Below the pieces are notes generated by a model that was not told the DNA's origin, did no database searches, and worked only from the letters and a program-made list of their open reading frames with translations. This document shows, piece by piece, positions 34,768-43,324 of a DNA stretch of 64,000 bases. Positions within the stretch are counted from its first letter, which is position 1; each line of letters starts with the position of its first letter. The position numbers and the translations under genes were made by a program. The stretch covers positions 56,986 through 120,985 of the forward strand of contig NZ_BTHK01000009.1 of the NCBI RefSeq assembly GCF_033242365.1. Reading direction: 5' to 3'. Origin of the DNA: Lachnoanaerobaculum sanguinis (lineage in GTDB: Bacteria; Bacillota; Clostridia; Lachnospirales; Lachnospiraceae).

Positions 34768-36439
34768 TTTATTGGATGAAAAATGGATTCAGGTCGTAAG
34801 TAAGGATACTGTAGAAAAGATTTCTATAAAAGAACTTTTTGCCGGTGCAGCTAAGTACAAAGAGTTAGCCGGAGATATGAAGACTCAGGATTTCGCAGTA
34901 ATGAGAGTTATGTTGGCAATCCTTCATACAGTCTTTTCAAGGTTTGATTCAAACGGAGATCCATATGAGTTTTTTGAAATGGATAAGGAGAGCTTTTTAC
35001 AGATTGGAGAGCTTGAAGAAAATTATTTGGAAGATTATGAAGATGCATTGTATCAGACTTGGATAGATATATGGAATGCAAAAGAGTTTCCCAAAGTGTT
35101 GTATGAGTATTTGGAGAAATGGAGAGAAAGGTTTTTCCTATATGATGACAAATATCCTTTCTTTCAAGTAACAAAAGAGGTATTCAAGGAAAATACAGGT
35201 ATCGACCCTGAGGGTAAAAAATGTGGCGGAAATTTTTTTGGAAAAAATATAAATAGACTTATATCCGAAAGTGATAATAAAACAAAGTATGCAATATTTT
35301 CACCTAAAGATGAGTCTTATAAGGAATATATTGATGATGATGAATTGGCAAGATGGCTTATAACATTACAGGGTTATATAGGTACATCTGATAAACAAAA
35401 GGTTGGATCTGCAAAGACATATTCCAAGGGGTGGTTATATGATTTGGGAGGAGTATATCTTCAAGGAAATAATGTGTTTGAAACATTGATGCTAAATTTT
35501 GTAATTGCTCATAATGAAAACAACAACTTATTGAAAATACAGAAACCATGTTGGGAAGCAGAGACAATAGAGAAAAATATAGAGTTGTATTTTCATAATG
35601 GAATTGACAATATTGCTTCACTCTATACTGCTTGGTGTAGAGAGATATTTATAGATCCTAATAGAACAAAGGAAGATAAGTTTGCATGCTTTATAGCAAA
35701 GTTGCCTGAGATAGAACATTCAGATGCTTTTTTGGAGCCAATGACAGTTTGGAGGTATAACAAAGATGGAGAGTATAAGGAGAAATACAGGCCAAGAAAA
35801 CATGATGCAAATAAGGCAATGTGGAGAAATTTCGGATTATTGACAGGAGTGGGAGAGGGTGCAAGAAAGCCTGGAGTTATAGAATGGCTAAATAAACTGG
35901 GTGATATATCAGAGTCGGAAGAGTTGGGATTGTATAAAGAAAATATTAAATTATGTGCAGTAAGTATGATTGATGATGGGAATTCTGCATCATGGGTGCC
36001 AATAGATGAGGTGAAAGATACTCTTAACCTTAAAGAAAGAGTATTGGTAGACACCAAAGATACAGGTTGGATAATTAGAATAAATAAAACTGTTACAGAT
36101 ACTAAAGTAACCATTGATAGGGCATTAAAAGTATTTATAAAGGATTTGTTAGAGATAAGGAAAATGGAGAAGGCAGATGTATCAAAATATGTTGAACAGT
36201 TCTATTTTAGAATAGACCTATCATTTAGAAATTGGATTGAAAGCATTGATATTGATAATGACAAGGATACAAAAGAGATCGAATGGCGGAATATTTTAAA
36301 AAAAGCTATGAAAGAGTATGTGGATGAGTTAGTCTCAAATGCCGGTTTAAGAGACTATAAAGGAATAGGAAAAGGTTCCGGTGTAAAGAATATTGCAACG
36401 ATATATAATTCATTTTTATATAGATTAAATCAAAATTAA
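34751..36439 (+). CDS. cas8e: Cascade large subunit Cas8e (Cse1/CasA)
   Basis: Large subunit of the type I-E interference complex, which recognises the PAM and opens target DNA. The start MPRYNLLDEKWIQVV matches the conserved beginning of Cse1 proteins, and the 562-residue length is usual. Further family-like segments include LQGYIGTSDKQKVG and AMWRNFGLLTG. The gene overlaps the end of cas3 by 17 bases. Two adjacent ATGs (34751 and 34754) are possible; the AAGGGGG site just upstream is better spaced for the second, so the first residue may be absent. Confidence 0.93.
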   Translation: MMPRYNLLDEKWIQVVSKDTVEKISIKELFAGAAKYKELAGDMKTQDFAVMRVMLAILHTVFSRFDSNGDPYEFFEMDKESFLQIGELEENYLEDYEDALYQTWIDIWNAKEFPKVLYEYLEKWRERFFLYDDKYPFFQVTKEVFKENTGIDPEGKKCGGNFFGKNINRLISESDNKTKYAIFSPKDESYKEYIDDDELARWLITLQGYIGTSDKQKVGSAKTYSKGWLYDLGGVYLQGNNVFETLMLNFVIAHNENNNLLKIQKPCWEAETIEKNIELYFHNGIDNIASLYTAWCREIFIDPNRTKEDKFACFIAKLPEIEHSDAFLEPMTVWRYNKDGEYKEKYRPRKHDANKAMWRNFGLLTGVGEGARKPGVIEWLNKLGDISESEELGLYKENIKLCAVSMIDDGNSASWVPIDEVKDTLNLKERVLVDTKDTGWIIRINKTVTDTKVTIDRALKVFIKDLLEIRKMEKADVSKYVEQFYFRIDLSFRNWIESIDIDNDKDTKEIEWRNILKKAMKEYVDELVSNAGLRDYKGIGKGSGVKNIATIYNSFLYRLNQN

Positions 36440-36448
36440 GGAGGTTAG

Positions 36449-37027
36449 ATGGAGAGTGTAAAAAGTGTTTGTTGGAGAATTCTTAAAGAGCTGTATGCTA
36501 TGCAGGAATATTCCATAGGAAAGGCAATACTTTCAAGGCTAAGGAATTCTATTGGAAGAGATTATGCCGATATGGCGGATATAATGCCTATTATTTTTGA
36601 GAAATTACCTGAAAGCTTTCTTGGAAACAGTAAGAAGATGACTGATGAAGAAATTTGTATATTGAACTGTCTACAGTTATATGCAATACATCAACAGGGT
36701 GAAGATCTTTGTGTCAATACTGCTGAAGACGGATACAGTAATGTAGGAACGAGTCTAAAGTTACTTAGAGTGGGTGATGATACTACAGCAGTGGACAGAA
36801 GATTTAATGCAATGATTACATCAACGGATTTTGATGAATTGACAGTACATTTAAGGCATTTGATAAGGTTATTAAAGTCAAAGCAAAAAGGTGCAAGGAT
36901 TGACTATGGCAGACTTGCAGAAGATTTGTATCGGATAAGGAAGAATAAAAATAAAGACAATATTATTTTAAATTGGGCAAGAGAATATTATAAGTTCAAT
37001 AGTAAAGGAGAATCAAATGAACAGTAG
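36449..37027 (+). CDS. cse2: Cascade small subunit Cse2 (CasB)
   Basis: Small helical subunit, present in two copies per type I-E Cascade, that stabilises the displaced target strand. The 192-residue basic and helical protein begins SVCWRILKELYAMQEYSIGKA, has AILSRLRNSIGRD, and contains RRFNAMITSTDFDELTVHLRHLIRLLK, the conserved C-terminal part of the family. A strong AAGGAGG site precedes the ATG. Position between cas8e and cas7 agrees with the standard gene order. Its stop overlaps the cas7 start by 11 bases. Confidence 0.93.
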   Translation: MESVKSVCWRILKELYAMQEYSIGKAILSRLRNSIGRDYADMADIMPIIFEKLPESFLGNSKKMTDEEICILNCLQLYAIHQQGEDLCVNTAEDGYSNVGTSLKLLRVGDDTTAVDRRFNAMITSTDFDELTVHLRHLIRLLKSKQKGARIDYGRLAEDLYRIRKNKNKDNIILNWAREYYKFNSKGESNEQ

Positions 37028-38132
37028 ATTATTTTTGGATATGCATATTATACAGACATTACCACCTTCAAATATTAATAGAGATGATACAGGAAGTCCA
37101 AAGACAGCTCTATATGGTGGGGTAAGAAGAGCAAGAGTGAGTTCACAGTCATGGAAGGCTGCAATGAGAAATTACTTCAAGGAAATTGGAGCAGCAGCTA
37201 ATGTAGGTATAAGAACAAAAGATATAGTAAGCTATGTTGCAAAGAAGATTCTAGAGATAGATAGTACAATTCTTGAGAAAGAAGCACTAGATAAGGCAGC
37301 ACAGGTTATAGAACTTGCCGGAATAGGTCTAAAAGAAAAGAAAGATAAAAGTGGTAAAGAAGCTAAAGCACTTTTTTTTATTGGAGATAGCCAAGCAACT
37401 GAACTTGCAAAAATGGCAGTAGATGCAGAGGAGGGCAATAAAGGTAAATTACTACTTGATGAAAAAGAAGTGAAGAATGTTTTAAAGGATAAAGTGCCTA
37501 TTGATATAGCTTTGTTTGGAAGAATGGTAGCGTCAGATAAAACAAGTTCAGGTTTAAATGAAGATGCCTCTTCACAGGTAGCACATGCGATTTCTACACA
37601 TGCTGTGCAGACAGAGTTTGATTACTTTACGGCTACAGATGATTTGTTACCGGAAGATGAAAGTGGCGCAGGTATGATTGGAAATGTTGAGTACAATTCA
37701 TCAACACTTTATAGGTATGCAAATGTTGCACTTCATGAGTTTTTACATCAACTTAAGGACAAAGGTAGTATGATAAATGCTACAAAGTTATTTTTAGAAG
37801 CTTTTGCTAAGTCATTGCCTACAGGTAAGATAAATACATTTGCCAATCAGACATTGCCAAGTATATTGGTGATTAATTTGAGAGAAGATAGACCGGTAAG
37901 TCTTGTAAGTGCATTTGAATCTCCTGTAAAATCAGAAGAAGGATATGTTGCAGGTTCTATAAAAAGAATGTCGGATGAGATGGAAAAGATACAAAAGTTC
38001 GTACAGAAGCCTATAAAGACACTTTATTTAGCGATAGATAATGTGGATATTGCAGATGGTGAGGAAGTAGATTCACTTGATGAATTACTTGAAAAGCTTG
38101 GAGCAGAAATAGAAAATTATCAATTTGTCTAA
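37017..38132 (+). CDS. cas7: Cascade backbone subunit Cas7e (Cse4/CasC)
   Basis: Forms the six-subunit backbone that coats the crRNA spacer. The N-terminal FLDMHIIQTLPPSNINRDDTG and GGVRRARVSSQSWKAAMR are diagnostic for Cse4. Other family segments are QVAHAISTHAVQTEFDYFTA and TGKINTFANQTLPS. The 371-residue length is normal, and AAAGGAG precedes the ATG inside the end of cse2. Nothing suggests damage. Confidence 0.95.
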   Translation: MNSRLFLDMHIIQTLPPSNINRDDTGSPKTALYGGVRRARVSSQSWKAAMRNYFKEIGAAANVGIRTKDIVSYVAKKILEIDSTILEKEALDKAAQVIELAGIGLKEKKDKSGKEAKALFFIGDSQATELAKMAVDAEEGNKGKLLLDEKEVKNVLKDKVPIDIALFGRMVASDKTSSGLNEDASSQVAHAISTHAVQTEFDYFTATDDLLPEDESGAGMIGNVEYNSSTLYRYANVALHEFLHQLKDKGSMINATKLFLEAFAKSLPTGKINTFANQTLPSILVINLREDRPVSLVSAFESPVKSEEGYVAGSIKRMSDEMEKIQKFVQKPIKTLYLAIDNVDIADGEEVDSLDELLEKLGAEIENYQFV

Positions 38133-38143
38133 GAGGTGAAAAT

Positions 38144-38863
38144 GTGAAAACTATATTATTGAAGTTTGCAGGACCTATGCAGTCTTGGGGAACTGACTCA
38201 CATTTTGAAACCAGACATACAGATTTATATCCGTCAAAAAGTGCTGCTATAGGACTAATAGGGGCAGCTCTTGGAATAAGGAGAGATGATGATATCAAAG
38301 AACTGGTAGATATAAAATTTGCAGTGAGAGTTGATCAAGAGGGCGGCCTTTTGAAAGATTACCATATTGCGAGAAAATATAAGACTAGTGGAGATATTGA
38401 AGGAACTTATGTTACAGAGAGGTATTATCTTGAAGATGCGGTATTTGTAGTAGCTATATCACATGAGGATGATAATTTTATAGAGAAAATATATGAAGCA
38501 CTAAAGAGACCATATTTTCAAATGTTCTTAGGAAGAAGATCAATACCGGTTTTGGCGGATTTTATTCTTGGAAATTTTGACTGTGATATAAGGGATGCAT
38601 TAGAAAAATGTGAGTGGCAGGCAAAAGATTATTATAAGAAAAGATATAATAAAAGTCAGAAATTATTGGATGTATATTGTGACAAGGGTGTTTTTGATAA
38701 TGCTGACAGAGAAATACTAAGGCAGGATAAGGTTATATCTTTTTCAAATAAACATAGACAATTCAGTTTTAGATACGAAGATCATGCAAAGATTTATGTA
38801 AAAAACAGTATGTTTGAAGATGAAGATACAAACCACAATATTTTTGATTTGGTAGGTGAATGA
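38144..38863 (+). CDS. cas5: Cascade subunit Cas5e (CasD), GTG start
   Basis: Caps the crRNA 5' handle in Cascade. The start MKTILLKFAGPMQSWGTDS is the classic Cas5e N-terminus, followed by HFETRHTDLYPSKSAAIGLIGAALG and FLGRRSIPV. I start at GTG 38144: an ATG two bases earlier is in another frame and hits a stop at once, and AGAGGTG lies at suitable distance. The 239-residue length is usual. The next gene begins 1 base after the stop. Confidence 0.93.
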   Translation: MKTILLKFAGPMQSWGTDSHFETRHTDLYPSKSAAIGLIGAALGIRRDDDIKELVDIKFAVRVDQEGGLLKDYHIARKYKTSGDIEGTYVTERYYLEDAVFVVAISHEDDNFIEKIYEALKRPYFQMFLGRRSIPVLADFILGNFDCDIRDALEKCEWQAKDYYKKRYNKSQKLLDVYCDKGVFDNADREILRQDKVISFSNKHRQFSFRYEDHAKIYVKNSMFEDEDTNHNIFDLVGE

Positions 38864-38864
38864 T

Positions 38865-39488
38865 ATGTATATTTCAAGAGTTGAGTTAGATATATACAAT
38901 AGGCAGAAGATAAGAGATTTGACGCATCTGGGAGCTTATCATAATTGGGTAGAACAAAGCTTTAGAGAAGAGAGCGGAGTAAGAAGCAGGAAGCTTTGGA
39001 GACTTGATAAGATAAATGATAAGAATTATTTATTGCTGGTAAGTGAAGAAAAGCCAGACTTAAATCTGCTGGAAAAATATGGTGTGGATGGCAGTGCAGT
39101 AACAAAGGAGTATGATGCATATATAAGCAAGATAAAAAACGATATGAAGCTACGCTTTAGACTTGTAACAAATCCCGTACATGCAGTGATGGAGGATGGT
39201 AAGCGAGGCAGTGAAAAGCCACACATTACAGCAGAGTTTCAAAAGAAATTCTTTATGGAAAGAACTATAAAAAACGGTTTTGAAGTAAATGAAGATGAGG
39301 TGAATATTGTAGAGAGGGGATTTGAGCTACTAAGAAAATCCGGTTCAAAACCGGTAAAAGTGGTAAAGGCAACATTTGAAGGGGTGCTAACTGTAGTTGA
39401 TGAGGATAAGTTCAAATTACTATTGGAGAATGGATTCGGTAAGAAAAAAGCTTATGGATTTGGACTTATGACAGTTATACCGATATGA
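38865..39488 (+). CDS. cas6e: CRISPR RNA endonuclease Cas6e (Cse3/CasE)
   Basis: Cuts the pre-crRNA 3' of each repeat hairpin and stays bound in Cascade. The start MYISRVELDI aligns with the MYLSKV start of Cas6e proteins, and HLGAYHNWVEQSF holds the likely catalytic His. The C-terminal Gly-rich loop KKKAYGFGLM is the RAMP motif. I choose ATG 38865 over the upstream in-frame GTG at 38856 because AGGTG is correctly spaced for it and because it matches the family start. The stop overlaps the first ATG of the cas1 frame. The palindromic repeats in the array are suitable substrates. Confidence 0.93.
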   Translation: MYISRVELDIYNRQKIRDLTHLGAYHNWVEQSFREESGVRSRKLWRLDKINDKNYLLLVSEEKPDLNLLEKYGVDGSAVTKEYDAYISKIKNDMKLRFRLVTNPVHAVMEDGKRGSEKPHITAEFQKKFFMERTIKNGFEVNEDEVNIVERGFELLRKSGSKPVKVVKATFEGVLTVVDEDKFKLLLENGFGKKKAYGFGLMTVIPI

Positions 39489-39502
39489 TAGTAGGTGGGA
39501 GT

Positions 39503-40426
39503 ATGGAAAAAGCCGAAATAAATGAGCTGCCTAGAATAAGTGACAGGGTTACATTTATCTACATTGAACATGCCAAAGTAAACATACAAGATGGAGCTAT
39601 AGTGGTATCTGACAGTAGAGGTACTGTCAGAATACCGGTAGCAATGATTGGAGCATTGATGTTGGGACCCGGAACAGACATTACCCATAGAGCAATGGAG
39701 CTGATAGGAGATATGGGTACAGGCATAATATGGGTAGGAGAAAAAGGTGTAAGACATTATGCACATGGTAGAGCATTGACTCATTCTACCAGATTTTTAG
39801 AAAGTCAGGCAAGATTGGTTACAAATGTGAGAAGTAGAGTAGATGTTGCAAGAAAAATGTATATGATGAGATTTCAAGGAGAAGATGTTTCATCATATAC
39901 TATGCAGCAGCTTAGAGGACATGAGGGTACAAGAGTCAGGAGATTATATACTGGATTATCAAAAAAATATGATGTTGAATGGACCGGTAGAGATTATAAG
40001 GTTGATGATTTTACAGATGGAGATGTGGTGAATCAGGCATTGTCTGCAGGTAATGTAGCATTATATGGACTTGTATACAGTGTAGTATCAGCACTTGGAA
40101 TATCTCCAGGACTTGGCTTTGTACACACAGGTCATGATCTGTCATTTGTATATGATATTGCAGATTTGTATAAAGCAGATACAACGATTCCATTAGCATT
40201 TGAAATAGCAAGTGAGTTTGGAAAAGAAGATGATATTGGAAGCATTACCAGAAAAAAGGCAAGGGATATATTTGAAGAAAAAAAGCTTGTAAAGCAGATT
40301 GTATCAGACTTACAGTATTTATTGGATATAGGTGATGACGAAAAGCTTGAAGGGGAATTTTTGGGACTTTGGGATAATAAGGAGCAACTTGTAAGTTATG
40401 GTGTAAGTTATACTGAGGTGATGTGA
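39503..40426 (+). CDS. cas1: CRISPR adaptation integrase Cas1e
   Basis: Integrates new spacers together with Cas2. The protein begins MEKAEINELPRISDRVTFIYIEHAKV, matching the type I-E Cas1 start. Catalytic residues are visible: the Glu in QLRGHEGTRVRR and the His/Asp group in GLGFVHTGHDLSFVYDIADL. The open frame begins 18 bases earlier (39485) but the ATG at 39503 has TAGGTGGG upstream and gives the conserved N-terminus. The enzyme looks intact, so adaptation may be limited by the array rather than by Cas1. Confidence 0.93.
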   Translation: MEKAEINELPRISDRVTFIYIEHAKVNIQDGAIVVSDSRGTVRIPVAMIGALMLGPGTDITHRAMELIGDMGTGIIWVGEKGVRHYAHGRALTHSTRFLESQARLVTNVRSRVDVARKMYMMRFQGEDVSSYTMQQLRGHEGTRVRRLYTGLSKKYDVEWTGRDYKVDDFTDGDVVNQALSAGNVALYGLVYSVVSALGISPGLGFVHTGHDLSFVYDIADLYKADTTIPLAFEIASEFGKEDDIGSITRKKARDIFEEKKLVKQIVSDLQYLLDIGDDEKLEGEFLGLWDNKEQLVSYGVSYTEVM

Positions 40427-40427
40427 T

Positions 40428-41324
40428 ATGCCATTTACAGTAATTACATTAAAAAAGGTACCACAGGCTCTTAGAGGTGATTTGACCAAATGGATGCAGG
40501 AGATAACTACAGGGGTTTATATCGGAAATTTCAACACAAAAGTAAGAGAAAAGCTTTGGAAGAGGGTTAAGGAGAATGTAAAGGATGGAGAGGCGACTTT
40601 AAGTTTTGCATATAGAAATGAAATTGGATATCAGTTTGATACTCATAATACAAATTTTTCATATATTGATATGGATGGTATACCTTTAGTTTTTATTCCA
40701 AATGAGAATGTAAATGAACAAATAGAAATAAAACATGGATTCAGCAATGCGGCAAAGTTTAGAAATGCTAAAAGATATATGGCACATAGGACCAAGCTGG
40801 ACAGTAAGGACTTTGTGATAATAGATATAGAAACTGATGGCTTGGATAAAGAGAAAGACTATATTATTGAAATAGGTGTGGTAAAGTCTGTAGGTGGAAT
40901 AATAAGTGAGTTTCAAAGCTTGATAAGCTATGAAGGTACATTGCCAAAGCATATAGTGGCAATGACAGGTATTACCACTAATATGTTACAAAACAATGGG
41001 AAGAATTCAAAGTCGGTATTAAAGGAGTTCCTGGATTTTATAGGTGATAGAGATATTATAGGGTATAATGTGAACTTTGATATCGAGTTTATAGATATTG
41101 CTCTATCAAAACTTCAGCTTGAAAAATTAAAAAATAAGAGATATGATCTAATGAAGTTTGTAAAAAATGAAAAACTTTTTCTGGCAAATTATAAATTACA
41201 AACTGTAATAAAGGAATATGGGGTTGGCAACGAAGTACCACATAGGGCATTGGAAGATGCAAGGTTAATATACAAGCTTGCTGTAAAAGTAAATAAATTC
41301 AGGGATTTATATAGTCTGACATAG
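40428..41324 (+). CDS. cas2: Cas2e fused to a DnaQ-like DEDDh exonuclease
   Basis: Adaptation protein. Residues 1-~95 are type I-E Cas2 (MPFTVITLKKVPQALRGDLTKWM, TGVYIGNF, GYQFDTHN). After a linker, residues ~128-295 are a 3'-5' exonuclease with all five DEDDh residues visible: D133 and E135 in IDIETDGL, D218 in NVNFDIEF, H272 and D277 in PHRALEDARL. Such Cas2-DnaQ fusions are known in some type I-E systems, for example in Streptococcus thermophilus, where the exonuclease can trim prespacers before integration. Here the 298-residue fusion is intact. Its stop lies only 23 bases before the first full repeat. Confidence 0.93.
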   Translation: MPFTVITLKKVPQALRGDLTKWMQEITTGVYIGNFNTKVREKLWKRVKENVKDGEATLSFAYRNEIGYQFDTHNTNFSYIDMDGIPLVFIPNENVNEQIEIKHGFSNAAKFRNAKRYMAHRTKLDSKDFVIIDIETDGLDKEKDYIIEIGVVKSVGGIISEFQSLISYEGTLPKHIVAMTGITTNMLQNNGKNSKSVLKEFLDFIGDRDIIGYNVNFDIEFIDIALSKLQLEKLKNKRYDLMKFVKNEKLFLANYKLQTVIKEYGVGNEVPHRALEDARLIYKLAVKVNKFRDLYSLT

Positions 41325-41325
41325 C

Positions 41326-41340
41326 GTGTTTAAGGGATCC
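41326..41340 (+). repeat. Possible collapsed CRISPR repeat next to cas2
   Basis: GTGTTTAAGGGATCC keeps the first five bases (GTGTT) and the last five (GATCC) of the array repeat but lacks the hairpin. It may be the scar of an internal deletion at the leader end, or chance. Confidence 0.3.
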
Positions 41341-41347
41341 TATTACT

Positions 41348-42037
41348 GTGTTCCCCGCGTAGGCGGGGGTGATCCCTATTAAGTTGTTGGTCGAAACCTC
41401 TTCGATTTGTGTTCCCCGCGTAGGCGGGGGTGATCCCTACCTGACGGCAGTTTTTTTGCTGTAGCCATTGTGTTCCCCGCGTAGGCGGGGGTGATCCCGG
41501 CAATCAGCTTGAGTTTTTCCGTGATAATGCGTGTTCCCTGCGTATGCGAGGGTGATCCTATATCTGAGATAAATTCTGCAAGTGATTTAGCGTGTTCTCC
41601 GCATAGGCGGGGGGTGATCCCAGGTATTGAAGAAGTATAAGATTACTTTGGAGGTGTTCCCCGCGTAGGCGAGGGTGATCCCATGATTAAAATTGGACAG
41701 GCAAGTAGAGATGAGTGTTCTCCGCGTAGGCGGGGGTGATCCTAAAAATGAACTTGGTATTTTAATGGAGTTTGCGTGTTCCCTGCGTATGCGTGGGTGA
41801 TCCTGAAGGAGCAGGCCGAACATGATGAACTAATCAGTGTTCCCCGCGTAGGCGGGGGTGATCCCACCTGATGCGCTGAATAATACTTTGACATTTCGTG
41901 TTCCCCGCGTAGGCGGGGGTGATCCTGATTTTGATATTGATATGATATCAGAGTGTTCCCCGCGTAGGCGGTGTGATCCCAAATGAAGCTATTGCTTCTG
42001 CTGAAAGATATGGTGTTCCACAAGCATGCAGGTGATT
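41348..42037 (+). CRISPR. Type I-E CRISPR array, 11 repeats plus a degenerate last one
   Basis: The 29-base repeat begins GTGTTCCCCGCG, has loop GTAG and ends GCGGGGGTGATCC plus C or T. Repeats start at 41348, 41409, 41470, 41531, 41592, 41654, 41715, 41776, 41837, 41898 and 41953; a degenerate one starts at 42013. Spacers are 32 bases, except the tenth (41927-41952), which is 26. The repeats at 41531, 41592, 41654, 41715, 41776 and 41953 carry substitutions or length changes. The damaged final repeat marks the 3' (old) end, so the leader end is at cas2. There is no AT-rich leader: only 23 bases separate cas2 from the first repeat. Confidence 0.97.
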
Positions 42038-42130
42038 TAGTTTTATTGGACTTGGAGAAGTTTTATAGAAGTTACTATTGTATATTATGATGAGAATAAA
42101 AAATGATAGGAATATATACCGGAGAAATAG

Positions 42131-42308
42131 ATGAAATTAGGCTTTAAATGGGGAAAATATGAAATTATGGTGGAAGACAAAGATCTTGATATGGTATACA
42201 GTAATCTATGAAACAGAAGATGATTATATGTATCATATGAATGATTTTATTATTATTGATAAACAAGATATTCACAATTCAGCTATACGTGGTTCAAAAT
42301 TCATATAG
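42131..42308 (+). pseudogene. Possible frameshifted small gene between array and right repeat
   Basis: The frame from ATG 42131 reads MKLGFKWGKYEIMVEDKDLDM and then stops; a one-base shift continues as YTVIYETEDDYMYHM and on to a stop at 42308. Together they would make a ~58-residue acidic protein, so this may be a decayed gene. No family is recognised. The remainder of 42038-42442 has no gene. Confidence 0.3.
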
Positions 42309-42321
42309 TAAGTATAAAATA

Positions 42322-42364
42322 ACCGGATAATAAAATCGTTAAGAAATTGGTTTTATTATCCGTT
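42322..42364. terminator. Hairpin downstream of Rpn copy 2
   Basis: CGGATAATAAAA pairs with TTTTATTATCCG across a loop containing GTTAAGAAAT, the same loop as the hairpin at 30664. Stem bases differ from the left copy but pairing is kept, which suggests selection for structure. Confidence 0.6.
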
Positions 42365-42442
42365 TATTAATTCTAATATTTCATAGAAACACATCGGTTG
42401 GACAAAAAATATTAAATTTAAAGGAAATAATAAATTGAAAAA

Positions 42443-43324
42443 TTACTTCAATATATTATATTCCCTTAACAACTTATACCTGTAATCTTTGTCGGTGTTG
42501 GCTCTGCGAAGTTTATCAATATTCCCTTCGTTTAACAGTAACTCATTAAGCTTACTTACCATATCGGCACCTTCCTGCCTGCCCTTCTCCAGACCTCTTT
42601 CTATTCCTCTATTTTCAATAATATCAAGAACTTCGCACATATATTTAGCCTCCTTTTCATTAGCTTCATTTATTGAATCTTCAAATCTATTATCCCCTGT
42701 CATAACGGACATAAGGGTTAGCAGTTCATTTATATGCTTTATTGTATAATCTTTTGGATTATATGAGTTGTTTGTTCGTAATTGATGCAAATAATCAACC
42801 AGTATCCGGAAATCACTTTTAAATAATGCTGTCTTTTCATTATCCAAATATGCTATCTCAAAAAGATTGATTTTATAATCATTGACAAAAGGTTTTAATC
42901 TGTCATCAACTTTAACAATATCGAGTATATTAATCGGATAGTTCCATCTCTTTTTGTATCCTAAATATAATACCAAGGTAATCACGGGATATTTAGTCTT
43001 ATATATATGTCGTTTTTTAGTTTGTCTTCCATACTCTATACCGTCATAACTGATTACTCTTAAAGGCATCAGCTTATCGGGTACAGTTTGATTTTCAAAA
43101 CCGAATAAAGCAATATTTATACGGCTGTGTTGCCAATACTTGGAAACATCTCTATCCTGAGAATGGACGCTACCGTCAATCTTTAGCATGCTGGTTGTAG
43201 GTGTATCAAGTAGAGAATTTTCATCCACTACATTTTCGCCATTAAATAAAAGTACATTTACTATGTCGGAAAAGACATCATTGAATTGTTCCAACATCTT
43301 TTGTGATATATCTTTCTCTTGCAT
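42443..43324 (-). CDS. Rpn-family PD-(D/E)XK nuclease / transposase-like protein, copy 2 (293 aa)
   Basis: Near-identical paralog of the gene at 30773-31690, in the same orientation on the other side of the CRISPR-Cas locus. The tail reads GIERGLEKGRQEGADM, three GLEK units shorter than copy 1, which exactly accounts for the 12-residue length difference. The open frame extends 58 codons further upstream with a hydrophobic stretch, but I start at 43324 because AAAGGAGCAGATT precedes that ATG and the same start is used in copy 1. Probable DNA nuclease; biological role unknown. Confidence 0.75.
   Translation of the reverse strand: MQEKDISQKMLEQFNDVFSDIVNVLLFNGENVVDENSLLDTPTTSMLKIDGSVHSQDRDVSKYWQHSRINIALFGFENQTVPDKLMPLRVISYDGIEYGRQTKKRHIYKTKYPVITLVLYLGYKKRWNYPINILDIVKVDDRLKPFVNDYKINLFEIAYLDNEKTALFKSDFRILVDYLHQLRTNNSYNPKDYTIKHINELLTLMSVMTGDNRFEDSINEANEKEAKYMCEVLDIIENRGIERGLEKGRQEGADMVSKLNELLLNEGNIDKLRRANTDKDYRYKLLREYNILK

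Noticed and set aside
41587..42023. Minus-strand open frames across the CRISPR array with repeated motifs such as DHPRLRGEH
   Set aside because: They are translations of the CRISPR repeats and spacers in reverse; no start signals and no independent coding evidence.
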